Shown here: in pieces, positions 25,790 to 34,867 of the stretch
How the letters are laid out: each line of letters begins with the position of its first letter
Numbering within the stretch: the stretch's first letter is position 1
Assembly (NCBI GenBank): GCA_030430495.1
Contig: JAUIKM010000004.1
Location: 166,821 to 230,820, forward strand
Reading direction: 5' to 3'
DNA length: 64,000 nucleotides
DNA from: a bacterium
GTDB lineage: Bacteria > Bacteroidota > Ignavibacteria > Kapaibacteriales > UBA7675
The notes under the pieces: model-generated
Told to the model about the DNA's origin: nothing
Database searches by the model: none
The model's input: the letters and a program-made list of their open reading frames with translations, nothing else
Translations under genes and position numbers: made by a program

Positions 25790-27155
25790 ACTTTTCCAGC
25801 CTCCGGTAGAGCGAGGTACGCGTCAGCCCCAGCTCGCGGGCGGCATGGGAGATATTGCCGCTGTTTTTGTCGATCGCTTTGCGGATCACCTGTTTTTCGA
25901 CATCGGCCAGGTTGAGCGAGTCGACCACGAAGTTGTGAGGCTGTTCTTCGCGCGGCACGAGGAAAAAGTCCGTCGGCCGCAGCATTTTGTCTTCGCCCAG
26001 GACGACGGCGCGTTCAACGGCGTGCATCAGTTCGCGCACGTTGCCGGGCCAGCTGTGCTGTGTGAGTTTGCGCAGTCCGGCTTCGGTAATGCCGCGCGCC
26101 GGCCGGTCGTAGCGCTCGGCGTACATCGTCAGGAAGTAGTGCGCCAGCTCGGGGATGTCCTCGCCGCGCGCGCGCAGCGGCGGAATGTGCACTTCCACCG
26201 TGTTGATGCGATAGAGCAAATCCTCGCGAAAAGTCCGTTCGGCGACCATTTCATACAGCGCCTTGTTCGTGGCGCAGACCAGGCGGATATCGACGGGCCG
26301 CGCCTGCGAGGAACCGACGCGCGTGACGCGGCGATTCTGCAGCACGGTGAGCAGCTTGGCCTGCAGCGCCACCGGCACGTTGCCGATTTCATCGAGAAAC
26401 AGCGTGCCGCCGGACGCGAGTTCAAAGCGCCCGGGACGGTCCTCGCGCGCATCGGTAAATGCACCTTTCACATGACCGAACAGCTCACTTTCAAACAGAT
26501 TGTCACTGAGCGCGCCGAGATCGACCGCCTGAAACACCTTCTCCGCGCGCAGTGACGCGCCGTGAAGAAAACGCGCGGCGACTTCCTTGCCTGTTCCATT
26601 TTCGCCGAGGAGCAGCACATTTGCGTCCGTTCCCGCTACTTTCTTCAGTGTTTGTAAAACTTCCCGCATGGCCGGGCTGCGGCTACCGACGAGGGCAAAG
26701 TCATCGCGTTCCTGTGCGGCGCGCGCATGGCCTTTGTGCGCCACGGCGCGGCGCAGGGTCTCCAGCAATCCTTCATTGCGCCAGGGTTTCAGGACGAAAT
26801 CTGCCGCGCCGCGCTTCATGGCGTCCACCGCCAGCTCAATATCGCCGTGGGCGGTAATAACCACTATCTGCGGCGCGGGGTCAACCGCCAGAATTTCGTC
26901 GATCAATTCAAGCCCCTGGCGTTCGCCGCCGCCCGAGCCGCTGAAGTTCATGTCCAGCAGCACAAGATCGTAGCGCTCCGCGCGCAGCAGGTTTCGCAGT
27001 CCGGCAGGAGAGGGTTCGGTGTCGATGCGTCGGGCATGCGGCTTAAGCAGGAGGCGCGCCGCCGTCAGCACGTCCGCGTCGTCGTCCACAATCAATACCC
27101 GTCCCAGTGATTTGGCCGTGGTGTTCACGGCCGTTCCGGCCCGTGATGAATTCAT
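25779..27155 (-). CDS. sigma-54-dependent response regulator (NtrC/NtrX family)
   Basis: A 458-residue transcription activator. The ATG at 27155 (MNSSRAGTAV) follows GAGGGGGA and is preferred to a longer frame reaching 27320, whose extra residues are arginine/cysteine-rich noise. Receiver domain about 18-135 with acidic pocket DDD and phosphoacceptor Asp68 (LVLLDMN); AAA+ sigma-54 interaction domain about 150-390 with GENGTGKE Walker A, ELFGHVKGAFTDA, and GGTLFLDEIG; Fis-type helix-turn-helix at the C-terminus (NISHAARELGLTRTSLYRRLEKYGL). The sigma-54 contact loop reads GAFTDA, not the usual GAFTGA. It is the first gene of the long minus-strand run, so it may govern its own operon. Confidence 0.94.
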   Translation of the reverse strand: MNSSRAGTAVNTTAKSLGRVLIVDDDADVLTAARLLLKPHARRIDTEPSPAGLRNLLRAERYDLVLLDMNFSGSGGGERQGLELIDEILAVDPAPQIVVITAHGDIELAVDAMKRGAADFVLKPWRNEGLLETLRRAVAHKGHARAAQERDDFALVGSRSPAMREVLQTLKKVAGTDANVLLLGENGTGKEVAARFLHGASLRAEKVFQAVDLGALSDNLFESELFGHVKGAFTDAREDRPGRFELASGGTLFLDEIGNVPVALQAKLLTVLQNRRVTRVGSSQARPVDIRLVCATNKALYEMVAERTFREDLLYRINTVEVHIPPLRARGEDIPELAHYFLTMYAERYDRPARGITEAGLRKLTQHSWPGNVRELMHAVERAVVLGEDKMLRPTDFFLVPREEQPHNFVVDSLNLADVEKQVIRKAIDKNSGNISHAARELGLTRTSLYRRLEKYGL

Positions 27156-27648
27156 AGTCCCCCTCACTGATTGTCGTCCTCCGCGCGACGGGACGACCGC
27201 ATCCGGGAAAAATTTGCCTCTGCGTGTTCGCTTCAGCCGGCATCGCCCCGGCCGGTCAGGCTCGCAACACCGGCCGCATGCGGGGCTTGCCTTCCCGCAA
27301 AAACGGGCGGTACGCAGCACCCGGTGGAAGGTTGCGCGCGCCTTGAAATGTCGGGGAAAAAGCAGGGAATCACGGATCGGATCGGGATGCCGCGTTCGGG
27401 CCTCCGCAGCGGCTTGAAGCCGCCGAAATATTTAACGCCCGAGCTTAAACAGAAAGCCGTTTGGCATTTTGGAAATATTATGCGAATTCGGCATATTGCG
27501 AGCTTCTGTTGCGGGCCTGTGTGGCCATCCACCAATAATGATGGAAGATTTGACAATTTGCGTGTACAACATTCATTGCATGAAAAACATGTGATGACTT
27601 AATTCAATTGTTAATAAACAAGATATTGTACTTTCAAAAAATCCGAGC
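27156..27648. other. divergent promoter region, no gene seen
   Basis: Nearly 500 bases between the start of the response-regulator operon and the start of the NYN gene on the other strand. The half near the NYN gene is AT-rich and must carry its promoter. I looked for a sigma-54 (GG-N10-GC) site and for TAnnTTTG and found no convincing match. No open frame here looks coding. Confidence 0.5.
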
Positions 27649-28248
27649 ATGAGCAACTACTCAAACAATTACTCGAACAGCTATTCCCGGTATGCACAAA
27701 ACTCACAATACTCGGACAGGGGCAAAACGATTTGTTTGATTGACAACTCAAACGTTTTTGGAGGAAGCCGGCCGCAAAAATGGCGCGTCGACTACCAAAA
27801 ACTGTTTAACTACTTACAACAATTCGGACCGATTTTTCAGACGTACTTTTTTGCGTCCAAAGATGCCGGCCCGAATCAGACCCAGGAGAACTTTTACGGC
27901 TTTATCCGCGACACACTGCGCTGGGAAGTCATGTTGTACGACCTGGGTTTCAAACACGTGCGCTGTCACAACTGCGACTACGACAACCAGATTTACGTCG
28001 AGAAAGGCCTGGACACCGGGATCGTAACCAAGCTGCTCACACTCAGCTTTTACCGCGCTTTCGACACCGCCATTCTGGTTGCCGGCGACCGCGATTACGC
28101 CGAGGCGATCAAGTTTGTCAAGAGCCAGGGACAGCGAATTGAAATTGTCAGTTGGGCCGCCGGCCTCTCGGAGGAACTTAAACGCCTTTCCTCCTGTGAA
28201 CCGATGTATCTGGACGACATGCGTGAGTACGTCGAACGCTCGTACTGA
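27649..28248 (+). CDS. NYN-domain (LabA/DUF88-like) putative ribonuclease
   Basis: A 199-residue cytoplasmic protein. Residues 1-24 are a Ser/Asn/Tyr-rich low-complexity leader (NYSNNYSNSYSRY). Residues 26-190 form an NYN domain of the PIN-like nuclease fold. The conserved acids are seen in LIDNSN (Asp32, with Asn33/Asn35), EKGLDTGIVTKLL (Asp122) and LVAGDRDY (Asp147, Asp149), followed by GQRIEIVSW. All four acids needed for a metal-dependent RNase site are present, so activity is likely by family. It stands alone, divergent from the sigma-54 regulator and convergent with the WG-repeat gene. The target RNA is unknown. Confidence 0.9.
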   Translation: MSNYSNNYSNSYSRYAQNSQYSDRGKTICLIDNSNVFGGSRPQKWRVDYQKLFNYLQQFGPIFQTYFFASKDAGPNQTQENFYGFIRDTLRWEVMLYDLGFKHVRCHNCDYDNQIYVEKGLDTGIVTKLLTLSFYRAFDTAILVAGDRDYAEAIKFVKSQGQRIEIVSWAAGLSEELKRLSSCEPMYLDDMREYVERSY

Positions 28249-28286
28249 ATCACGTTAAAACATCAACAGTCGAACGGCCCATTCGC

Positions 28287-29504
28287 TTAACGCGAGGGCC
28301 GTCGGACCCAGTCGCCTTTCCGATCGATATATCCCATTTCATCGTCGATCCAGACCTGAGCCAAGTCACCGTAAAACTGGTCGGCATAGGTAAAACGCGC
28401 GGGAATGACAACGTCGCCGCTCACATTAATGTATCCCCACTCGTAATCTTCGCGGAACGCTATCAAACCTTCGGAATACGTTCCGAGCGCCTCGTATTTG
28501 GCCGGCACGCGCATTTCACCTTCGCTATCGATCATTCCGTAGCGTCCGTTTAACACCACCGGCGCCAGTCCGTTGTTAAAAGCAAAGGCGTAGTCAAGGC
28601 TCGGTTCAACAATCACATCGCCGTTCAGCCTGATAAAACCGTACTTGTGGTCCCGGTAGACCGCGGCAATTCCATCGGAGAAATGTGTGATCAATTGATA
28701 GGCGGGTTGAACAACCCAGGCGCCGGACGTGTCGATCAGGCCGTAGCTGCGTCGGTCGATAGAAGCCGGCGCAACGCCGCCGTTAAACTCGCTCACATCG
28801 CTGAAACGGGCCGGAATGTGCAGCAGCGATTGGTCAAAAGGCGCAACGCTGTCCAGCTTGACGAAGCGGTCGAATTGCAGCCTGTCCAGAGTCTCGCGTT
28901 TAATGAAGCCGTAACCTTCGCCCACCAGAACCGGCGCCAGTCCTTCGTGAAATGCGCCGCACCACTCAAACTGCGCGCCGCAGATTTCCTCCCCCTCTTT
29001 GTCAACGTAGCCGTAGAAATTGTGCGTGAATATTTCGTTGTCGCCGACGCGGCGTTTGTACGGCGCTACACCGTCGGAAAAATTACCGAGCCAGGGATAT
29101 TCGCTGACGAAGACCTCGTATCCCATGCGATCGATGTAGGCATCCTGATGTCCGACCGTGAAAATCCACCATTTTTTGGGAATGCGGATGCGCGCCATAC
29201 CATCGCGAAAGTAACTGTTGTCGTCAATCGTTTCAATCACAATGCCGTTGCCGCGGCTGATGGCTTGTTTGCGACTGTTAACCACGGGCAGATATTTGGG
29301 TTTGATCTGTGTTTTGCCTGCCGGATCCATGAATCCGAGTTTGCCGCGCTCCAGGTAGGGGTAGAGCGCTTCCCCGCTGTCGGAAGTCGCCAGGTTCGCC
29401 GTCACAGCGCCTGCCGCCGCGATGATTAACATAAAGGCGGCCGGAACAACGGTGAGCGAAATCGTCCTGTAACGCGACTGCAACAAGCCTGTTAACCTGT
29501 CCAT
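28287..29504 (-). CDS. WG-repeat protein, membrane-anchored or exported
   Basis: A 405-residue protein. The ATG at 29504 (MDRLTGLLQSRYRTISLTVVPAAFMLIIAAAGA) gives a membrane anchor or signal peptide directly before the repeats; a frame running on to 30218 has no repeat or signal and overlaps the adaptor gene on the other strand, so it is rejected. The rest consists of about eight WG (KWGFID/YGFI) repeats: KLGFMDPAGKTQIKPKY, FYGYVDKEGEEI, GYGFIKRETL, SYGLIDTSGAWVVQPAY, KYGFIRLNGDVIVEP, RYGMIDSEGEMRVPAKY, EWGYINVSGDVVIPARF, EMGYIDRKGDWVRRP. Such repeats are thought to make a beta-rich binding scaffold. There is no catalytic motif. It is convergent with the NYN gene. Confidence 0.9.
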   Translation of the reverse strand: MDRLTGLLQSRYRTISLTVVPAAFMLIIAAAGAVTANLATSDSGEALYPYLERGKLGFMDPAGKTQIKPKYLPVVNSRKQAISRGNGIVIETIDDNSYFRDGMARIRIPKKWWIFTVGHQDAYIDRMGYEVFVSEYPWLGNFSDGVAPYKRRVGDNEIFTHNFYGYVDKEGEEICGAQFEWCGAFHEGLAPVLVGEGYGFIKRETLDRLQFDRFVKLDSVAPFDQSLLHIPARFSDVSEFNGGVAPASIDRRSYGLIDTSGAWVVQPAYQLITHFSDGIAAVYRDHKYGFIRLNGDVIVEPSLDYAFAFNNGLAPVVLNGRYGMIDSEGEMRVPAKYEALGTYSEGLIAFREDYEWGYINVSGDVVIPARFTYADQFYGDLAQVWIDDEMGYIDRKGDWVRRPSR

Positions 29505-29759
29505 ATCGATAGTTCTCAATTGATTGTGCGTCAGAATGAAATTCCGGGGCGTCCTGCCGGGCGGCGTTTTCCCCGGTGCGGCACAGCGATTCATGCTGTC
29601 CGCAGGCGTACAGTTTTGACGCAATTCGGACACTGTCGAGCGACGCTTCGTTACAATCTGCCCCTCCAGCCCGTTTGGCACGTTTTTGGAATACAGGTTT
29701 GTGGGCAATTCAAGCCGGTTTTGGGCCGACATCAACAGTAAAGGTCGCGGAGTACGTGA

Positions 29760-31019
29760 ATGAGCGGAATGGATCGCAAAATAGAGAAACGCCCCTGGTA
29801 TCGCAAAAAGATCTGGCCCACGCTGATCCTGCTGCTGGCGGCGATTGCAACGGTGTACGGCATTGTCCTGTATCCGACTGAATCGACCATGAAGGTCGAT
29901 CGCAATCGGCTGACGATTGCGCCGGTGCGGCAGGAGAATTTCTCCGAGTTCATCACCGTTAACGGCGCGGTGCAGCCGCTCAATTCCTTCTACCTGGACG
30001 CCATTGAGGGCGGCATGGTTGAAAAACGCTACGTGGAGGAAGGCCAGGAAGTCCAGGCGGGCGACACCCTCCTGCGGCTCGTCAACACGGCCTTGCTGCT
30101 CGGCATCCTGCAGCAGGAAACACAGTTGTTCGAGCAGGTGAACAACCTGCGCAACACCAAACTGGCGATGGAGGAAAAACGCCTCTCGCTGGAAGAAAGG
30201 CTGCTGCAAATAGATCACGACATGCGCGAGTTGAAACGCAATTACAGCCAGGCAAAAGAGTTGCTGGCGGGCGAAGTCATCGCGCAGGAAGAATACGACC
30301 AGATCAAGGGCAGCTATGAGTTACTGCAGCAGCGCCGCGAGCTGGCACTACGCGCCTACGAACAGGACTCGATATTCCGCAGCCGCCAGGTGCGCCAGCT
30401 CGAACAGTCGCTCAACCGCATGGAATCGACCATGGATCTGGTGCGCGGCCGGCTTGACGACCTCGTGATCCGCGCGCCGGTCGACGGCACGCTCAGCGCT
30501 CTTGACGCTGAGACCGGCGCCAACAAGACACAAGGCCAGCGCCTGGGGCAGATCGATCAGCGAGGTGCGTACAAAATCCGCGCCGCCATCGACGAGCACT
30601 ACATCCGCCGCGTAGAAACCGGACAGACAGGAGTCTTTACGCTCGGCGGCGAAGAGTTCAGCGCGCGCGTCATCAAACTCTATCCCGATGTGGCCAACAA
30701 CCAGTTTGAAGTCGATATGGCGTTTGAAGGCACGCCGCCCGCCGACCTGCGGCGCGGACAGTCGATCAGACTCAAACTGGAGCTGGGCGCAACGGAGCCG
30801 GCCCTCGTCATTCCGCGCGGCGGCTTTTTTATGGCGGGCGGCGGCAACTGGGTGTTTGTCGTAGATCCCTCGGGTGAGACGGCCCACCGACGCGACGTCT
30901 CGCTCGGTCGCCAGAACGGCGATTTCCACGAAGTGCTCGGCGGCCTGCAGGCATCCGAGCAGGTCGTGATTTCATCCTATGAAACCTTCCGCGATGTCGA
31001 CCGCCTGGTCATTCGCTGA
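29760..31019 (+). CDS. HlyD/MacA-type periplasmic adaptor subunit
   Basis: A 419-residue membrane-fusion protein. Start preceded by GCGGAG. One N-terminal membrane segment (about 19-37, IWPTLILLLAAIATVYGIVL); first half of a lipoyl domain (VEEGQEVQAGDTLLRL); a long coiled coil about 115-225 (LEERLLQIDHDMRELKRNYSQAKELL); second lipoyl half (LVIRAPVDGTLSALDAETGANKTQGQRLGQID); beta-barrel and C-terminal membrane-proximal domain (LVIPRGGFFMAGGGNWVFVV). Adaptors of this type link an inner-membrane ABC or RND pump to an outer-membrane channel. The next gene, 61 bases on, encodes a matching MacB-like ATPase, but no permease follows. Confidence 0.92.
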   Translation: MSGMDRKIEKRPWYRKKIWPTLILLLAAIATVYGIVLYPTESTMKVDRNRLTIAPVRQENFSEFITVNGAVQPLNSFYLDAIEGGMVEKRYVEEGQEVQAGDTLLRLVNTALLLGILQQETQLFEQVNNLRNTKLAMEEKRLSLEERLLQIDHDMRELKRNYSQAKELLAGEVIAQEEYDQIKGSYELLQQRRELALRAYEQDSIFRSRQVRQLEQSLNRMESTMDLVRGRLDDLVIRAPVDGTLSALDAETGANKTQGQRLGQIDQRGAYKIRAAIDEHYIRRVETGQTGVFTLGGEEFSARVIKLYPDVANNQFEVDMAFEGTPPADLRRGQSIRLKLELGATEPALVIPRGGFFMAGGGNWVFVVDPSGETAHRRDVSLGRQNGDFHEVLGGLQASEQVVISSYETFRDVDRLVIR

Positions 31020-31080
31020 ATCCAACTGAGTATTCTTCCGTTTTCTTCCGTCTCCTTCTTTTACTATCCGGGAAAGCAAC

Positions 31081-31767
31081 ATGATCAATGCCGAAGACCT
31101 GCTGAAAGTTTACCGCACCGACGAAGTCGAAACCACCGCCCTGAACAAGGTCAGTTTTAATGTGGCCGCCGGCGAGTTTGTGGCGATCATGGGACCCTCC
31201 GGCTGCGGCAAATCGACGCTGCTGAATATTCTGGGCATGCTGGACCGACCGACGAGCGGCGTACACAAGTTCATGGGCGAAGACATCAGCCAGGCGTCCG
31301 AGCGCAAACGCGCGGCCCTGCGCAAGGAAAAGATCGGTTTTGTGTTCCAGAGTTTTAACCTGATCGACGAGTTGACGGTGTTCGAAAACGTCGAGCTGCC
31401 GCTGCTCTACCACCGCGTCTCCTCGTCCGAGCGCAAAGAGCGCGTCAACGAAGCGCTGGAGCGCATGCGCATCGCGCACCGCAGCAAACACTTTCCCTCC
31501 CAGCTGTCCGGCGGACAGCAGCAGCGCGTGGCCGTGGCGCGTGCTGTCGTCACCAACCCCGGACTGATCCTGGCGGACGAACCGACGGGCAATCTGGATT
31601 CGGCCAACGGCGATGAGGTGATGAGCATTCTGACCGAACTCAACGACGCCGGCACGGCGATTGTAATGGTCACGCACGCGCCGGCTTACGCCGACTACGC
31701 CGGGCGCGTCATCCATCTGTTCGACGGACATATCGTGACGGAAAACATCAACGGCCAGGCGGCCTGA
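31081..31767 (+). CDS. ABC transporter ATP-binding protein (MacB/LolD-like)
   Basis: A 228-residue ATPase. Walker [10 protein letters not shown] at 38-46, Q-loop [23 protein letters not shown], signature LSGGQQQR, Walker [13 protein letters not shown], and an H-loop (MVTHAP). The Q-loop region is typical of the MacB/LolD/FtsE group, which partners FtsX-type permeases and MacA-type adaptors. The adaptor is directly upstream. The FtsX-type permease that such an ATPase needs is not encoded in the following DNA: the next gene makes a soluble exported protein. Either the permease is elsewhere or it was lost. Confidence 0.94.
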   Translation: MINAEDLLKVYRTDEVETTALNKVSFNVAAGEFVAIMGPSGCGKSTLLNILGMLDRPTSGVHKFMGEDISQASERKRAALRKEKIGFVFQSFNLIDELTVFENVELPLLYHRVSSSERKERVNEALERMRIAHRSKHFPSQLSGGQQQRVAVARAVVTNPGLILADEPTGNLDSANGDEVMSILTELNDAGTAIVMVTHAPAYADYAGRVIHLFDGHIVTENINGQAA

Positions 31768-31838
31768 GAACTTGCAGGGCTGCGCGGGCGCGCCAGCGCA
31801 GCAACGTTGCACCTGCAGACGCGACGCTTGCCGAGCGA

Positions 31839-31866
31839 TGACAAACAAGAGGGAAAAGCAAGCCGC
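31839..31866 (+). repeat. dispersed motif copy (GACAAACAAGA...AAGCRAGCCG family)
   Basis: Reads TGACAAACAAGAGGGAAAAG followed by CAAGCCGC, the fullest match to the consensus. It lies between the ABC ATPase gene and the exported module protein. The next copy, inverted, is just after that gene (33914-33948). Confidence 0.55.
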
Positions 31867-31999
31867 CGCATGTCAAAAGGCGGCGAAGCCGGTTTGGAGG
31901 AACTCCCCGGCCAACATTTTTTCAACAATTCTGCACCTTTTTTGCCGCGTGCGCGTAGGGCTGTGGTTGCGAACTATCAGGACCCATCCAGGAAAAACC

Positions 32000-33778
32000 A
32001 TGCACACAGTTAAACGACGCAACCGCCAAACAGGACTGGCCTTCCTTGGAATCGCATGTTTGACCATCGCCTTTGTCGGCATCGGAACGGCACAAGCCCA
32101 GACGACGCTGGCCGAGTTCTCAGGCGCGGACCAGCAACGCCTCAAATCGCGCGCTTTTAAGCTGGACCAACCGCAGGTAATTAATTTTTCCATCAGCGGT
32201 TCTCCGCTGCAGAAAAGCATGCTGACAAAAATCGGCGAATCGTTTGTGCAGCGCGATTATTCCGTCAACCTCAGCGCCTGGATCATCAACAGCAACGACC
32301 GCAGCACCGTGTGGGAGCTCGACAACGGAACTATCAAGGCGCTGGACGACGAAGGCGGACCGCGCCTGAACGATGAAATTTCACTGCCTGCGGGCGAATA
32401 CGAAGTCTACATCTTCCCGATTCAGTTCGTCAAATCCGTGTCGATTATCGGGCTGATCAAGTACAATACCAGCGAAGACAACAGCGAATTCGAACAGGAA
32501 ATCGCGGATTTTTTGCGCACCCTGAAAATTACGGTCACCGGCAAGGGCTCTCCCCTGCCGGCCGACTTTGCCCAGCAACGCGTCGCCTCGCTGCAGCGGC
32601 AGGCATTTGTATCGCTGCCCGCACGCGAAGCGCAGCGCAATATGGAAGCCGGTTTTTCCCTGACCAACCAGGCCGACATACGCGTCTATGCCGTCGGCGA
32701 GCTGTACATGGACGGGCGCTACGACTACGCCTGGATTGAGGACGTCAACAGCGGCGAGCACGTCTGGGAGATGAATCACGACAACTCGGCGGCCGCGGGC
32801 GGCGCAGCCAAAAATCGGCGCGTCAACAAACTCGTCTCGCTGCCGCCGGGCGATTACGCGGCGCATTTTGTCAGCGACGATTCGCACTACTACGGCAACT
32901 GGAACGACGCCCCGCCGCACGACCCGGCTTTCTGGGGTCTGCACCTCTTCAACGAAAACGGCGTGGCGCAGGTGAGCTCGTTCAACATAGAGCAGCACAT
33001 GCGCAACAACCTGATCGTCGACATGCGCACGCAGCGCGACTACGCTTTTCAGACGCGCGGTTTTTCGCTCGATCACGAACAAAACGTGCGTATCCAGGCG
33101 ACGGGCGAAGGCATGGCGGGCCACATGGTCGACTACGGTTATATCGTGGACGCCTCGACCGGCAAACGCGTCTGGGAGATGCGCTTCAGCGAATCGCAGC
33201 ACGCCGGCGGCGCCTTCAAAAACCGCGTGGTGCGCAGCAACCTCAAGCTGCCGGCCGGCAGTTACGTGGCTTACTATCTGAGCGACGACTCGCACTCCTA
33301 TGACTCCTGGAACGACTCGCCGCCCAGCACGCCTTCGGACTGGGGCCTGATGATTCTCGGCGGACGCGACTTCGACAAGAGCTCGGTCAGGACTTTTAAC
33401 CCGTCCGACACCCGCCTGGAAGTGGCCGCCATCACGCAGATCGGCGACGACCAGACGCGCAGCCAGAACTTTTCCCTGGACGAGATGTCCACCCTCAACG
33501 TGGTAGCGATCGGCGAGGGCAGCAGCGGACGCATGTACGACTACGCCTGGATAACACGCGCCGGCGACGGCCAGGTGGTCTGGGAAATGACGTATTCGAT
33601 GACTTCGCATGCGGGCGGCTCATATAAAAACCGCCAATACGTCGGCACGATCAGCCTGCCGGCGGGATCGTACGTGCTGCACTATCGCAGCGACGACTCG
33701 CACTCATTTGCGGCCTGGAACGACAACCCGCCGACGGACGCGGGGCGCTACGGCGTCAGCCTGTATCACTCGCGCTGA
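32000..33778 (+). CDS. exported protein of repeated DDSHSY-WN modules, unknown function
   Basis: A 592-residue protein. The ATG at 32000 (CAGGA just upstream) gives a signal peptide MHTVKRRNRQTGLAFLGIACLTIAFVG...AQAQ; the frame open back to 31772 adds no sensible sequence. After a divergent first module (about 40-180), three modules of about 125 residues repeat the same pattern: SL...V.A.GEG..GRMYDYAWI.D..SG..VWEM......AGGA.KNR.V...LPAGSY...Y.SDDSHSY..WN..PP..P..WGL.L. The repeats are probably beta-sandwiches, perhaps metal- or carbohydrate-binding given the invariant DDSH, but I do not recognise the family. No T9SS tail is present. It follows the adaptor and ATPase genes on the same strand. 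Confidence 0.85.
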   Translation: MHTVKRRNRQTGLAFLGIACLTIAFVGIGTAQAQTTLAEFSGADQQRLKSRAFKLDQPQVINFSISGSPLQKSMLTKIGESFVQRDYSVNLSAWIINSNDRSTVWELDNGTIKALDDEGGPRLNDEISLPAGEYEVYIFPIQFVKSVSIIGLIKYNTSEDNSEFEQEIADFLRTLKITVTGKGSPLPADFAQQRVASLQRQAFVSLPAREAQRNMEAGFSLTNQADIRVYAVGELYMDGRYDYAWIEDVNSGEHVWEMNHDNSAAAGGAAKNRRVNKLVSLPPGDYAAHFVSDDSHYYGNWNDAPPHDPAFWGLHLFNENGVAQVSSFNIEQHMRNNLIVDMRTQRDYAFQTRGFSLDHEQNVRIQATGEGMAGHMVDYGYIVDASTGKRVWEMRFSESQHAGGAFKNRVVRSNLKLPAGSYVAYYLSDDSHSYDSWNDSPPSTPSDWGLMILGGRDFDKSSVRTFNPSDTRLEVAAITQIGDDQTRSQNFSLDEMSTLNVVAIGEGSSGRMYDYAWITRAGDGQVVWEMTYSMTSHAGGSYKNRQYVGTISLPAGSYVLHYRSDDSHSFAAWNDNPPTDAGRYGVSLYHSR

Positions 33779-34401
33779 ATTTGATTGGCGGCGCGCAACG
33801 CGGCGGCTTTGGTCGCGTTCTTTGGCGCGGGGGTTTCACTCCATATCTGCGCACGGGGGCTTGCCTGCCGCAGCTGCGGCGCAAGCGGAGAGCGCTTCGC
33901 CTCCTCACTTCATTCGGCGGCTTGCTTTTTTCTCTTGCTTGTCGCCGGGATTGAAGCTGCGAGACTTGCAGCGGTTTCGGGTACAAAAACTGAATGATTT
34001 ATCGACAGCCGTGAACCTCAGTGGTTTGCGGCTGTGTTGTTTGGGGCGGCTGCCGCACTGTAATTGATGGGCATCCAGGAAACGGACGGGACGCGGACCG
34101 CGAGCGCAGCGGATGCAAGCGCGTCGAGTGCAGGTGAATGGTACACACATTCGATCAGTAAAACCGGGCGCAGCGGACGCTGTCGTCGGCACCCGCACGG
34201 GCGGCGTTTATGCACCGGCGGCGCGGTCTCGGCGGGCACTCAACAAGGCTGGAGTGTTAAGGCCTTGTGGTGCAACAGCTTGTTAAGGTTTTATTAAAGC
34301 GACAGGGCAAAAAATTATCCCTTGTCTGATTGAGCGCGAATCCCGATTTTTGCCGAATCAATCGGGTGGCCACGCAGCGCTTCGGACTCAAGAGAGAACA
34401 A
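33779..34401. other. noncoding region before the structured repeats
   Basis: About 620 bases after the module-protein gene. It holds one dispersed-motif copy (33914-33948) and GC-rich low-complexity DNA. Open frames here are short, overlap on both strands and show no domain. No gene is supported. Confidence 0.5.
33914..33948 (-). repeat. dispersed motif copy (GACAAACAAGA...AAGCRAGCCG family)
   Basis: The minus strand reads CCGGCGACAAGCAAGAGAAAA followed by AAGCAAGCCGCCG. It faces the copy at 31839-31866 across the module-protein gene. Confidence 0.5.
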
Positions 34402-34407
34402 ATGTTA

Positions 34408-34565
34408 CCGTCTCTGCGATCCGCAGATCGCAGAGACGGCAACAGGGGCTACAACACTCCATACACACATTTTCTTGCGATTCGACGTGGTGGCCGCCCG
34501 TTGTTTTTGACTCGCCTGCAAGATACTTCCGGCCAGTTCTCCGCGCCCTACACACTTACCACATA
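34408..34565 (-). ncRNA. structured repeat unit 1 of 4 (putative RNA)
   Basis: Hairpin of exactly 32 bases (34408-34439): a perfect 14-bp stem, CCGTCTCTGCGATC / GATCGCAGAGACGG. It is flanked by a conserved block with GGGGCTACAACACTCC, a variable segment, and an end box ACCACATA. Compared with units 2-4 the stem changes at four pairs on both sides, so base pairing is kept. Not transcribed as far as can be proven; the RNA call is an inference from covariation. Confidence 0.5.
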
Positions 34566-34624
34566 AGCGCACAGGGATGCCGGTAAGACGACCACAATAA
34601 TCGAGGGACAGACTGCAAACGTCA

Positions 34625-34790
34625 CCGCCTCCGCGGTTCGAAGACCACGGAGGCGGCAACAGGGGCTACAACACTCCATATACACACATTTTCAGGGCGC
34701 GCAGTTCTGCTGCTGCGATGCGCGCTTGTCTTTTTTCACAATGGCAATGTACGGCGAAATTTGGCGGTGCTACCACATACAAACCACATA
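34625..34790 (-). ncRNA. structured repeat unit 2 of 4 (putative RNA)
   Basis: The 32-base hairpin is at 34625-34656 (CCGCCTCCG...CGGAGGCGG), the conserved block at 34657-34693, and the double box ACCACATACAAACCACATA at 34772-34790. One stem position is G-U on the minus strand but C-A on the plus strand. After the hairpin the minus strand reads TGACGTTT. Confidence 0.55.
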
Positions 34791-34867
34791 ATCGCGCGGT
34801 CGGCCGTTCAGTCGAAAACTGCAAACTTGTCGGACGCGGGCGCAGGTGTTTGGGGTTTCAGGCGCGC

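Noticed and set aside
27156..27648. Sigma-54 promoter before the NYN gene or the regulator operon
   Set aside because: Candidate TTGGC...TGC strings do not keep the GG-N10-GC spacing.
28274..28302. Hairpin ACGGCCC/GGGCCGT as a terminator between the NYN and WG genes
   Set aside because: It overlaps the last codons of the WG gene and has no T-run on either strand.
29505..30218. N-terminal extension of the WG-repeat gene
   Set aside because: The extension overlaps the adaptor gene on the other strand and has no repeats; the membrane anchor starts at 29504.
34625..34656. tRNA-like GGTTCGAA in the repeat hairpins
   Set aside because: The T-loop-like string is the loop of the 32-base hairpin; no acceptor, D or anticodon arm can be drawn around it.
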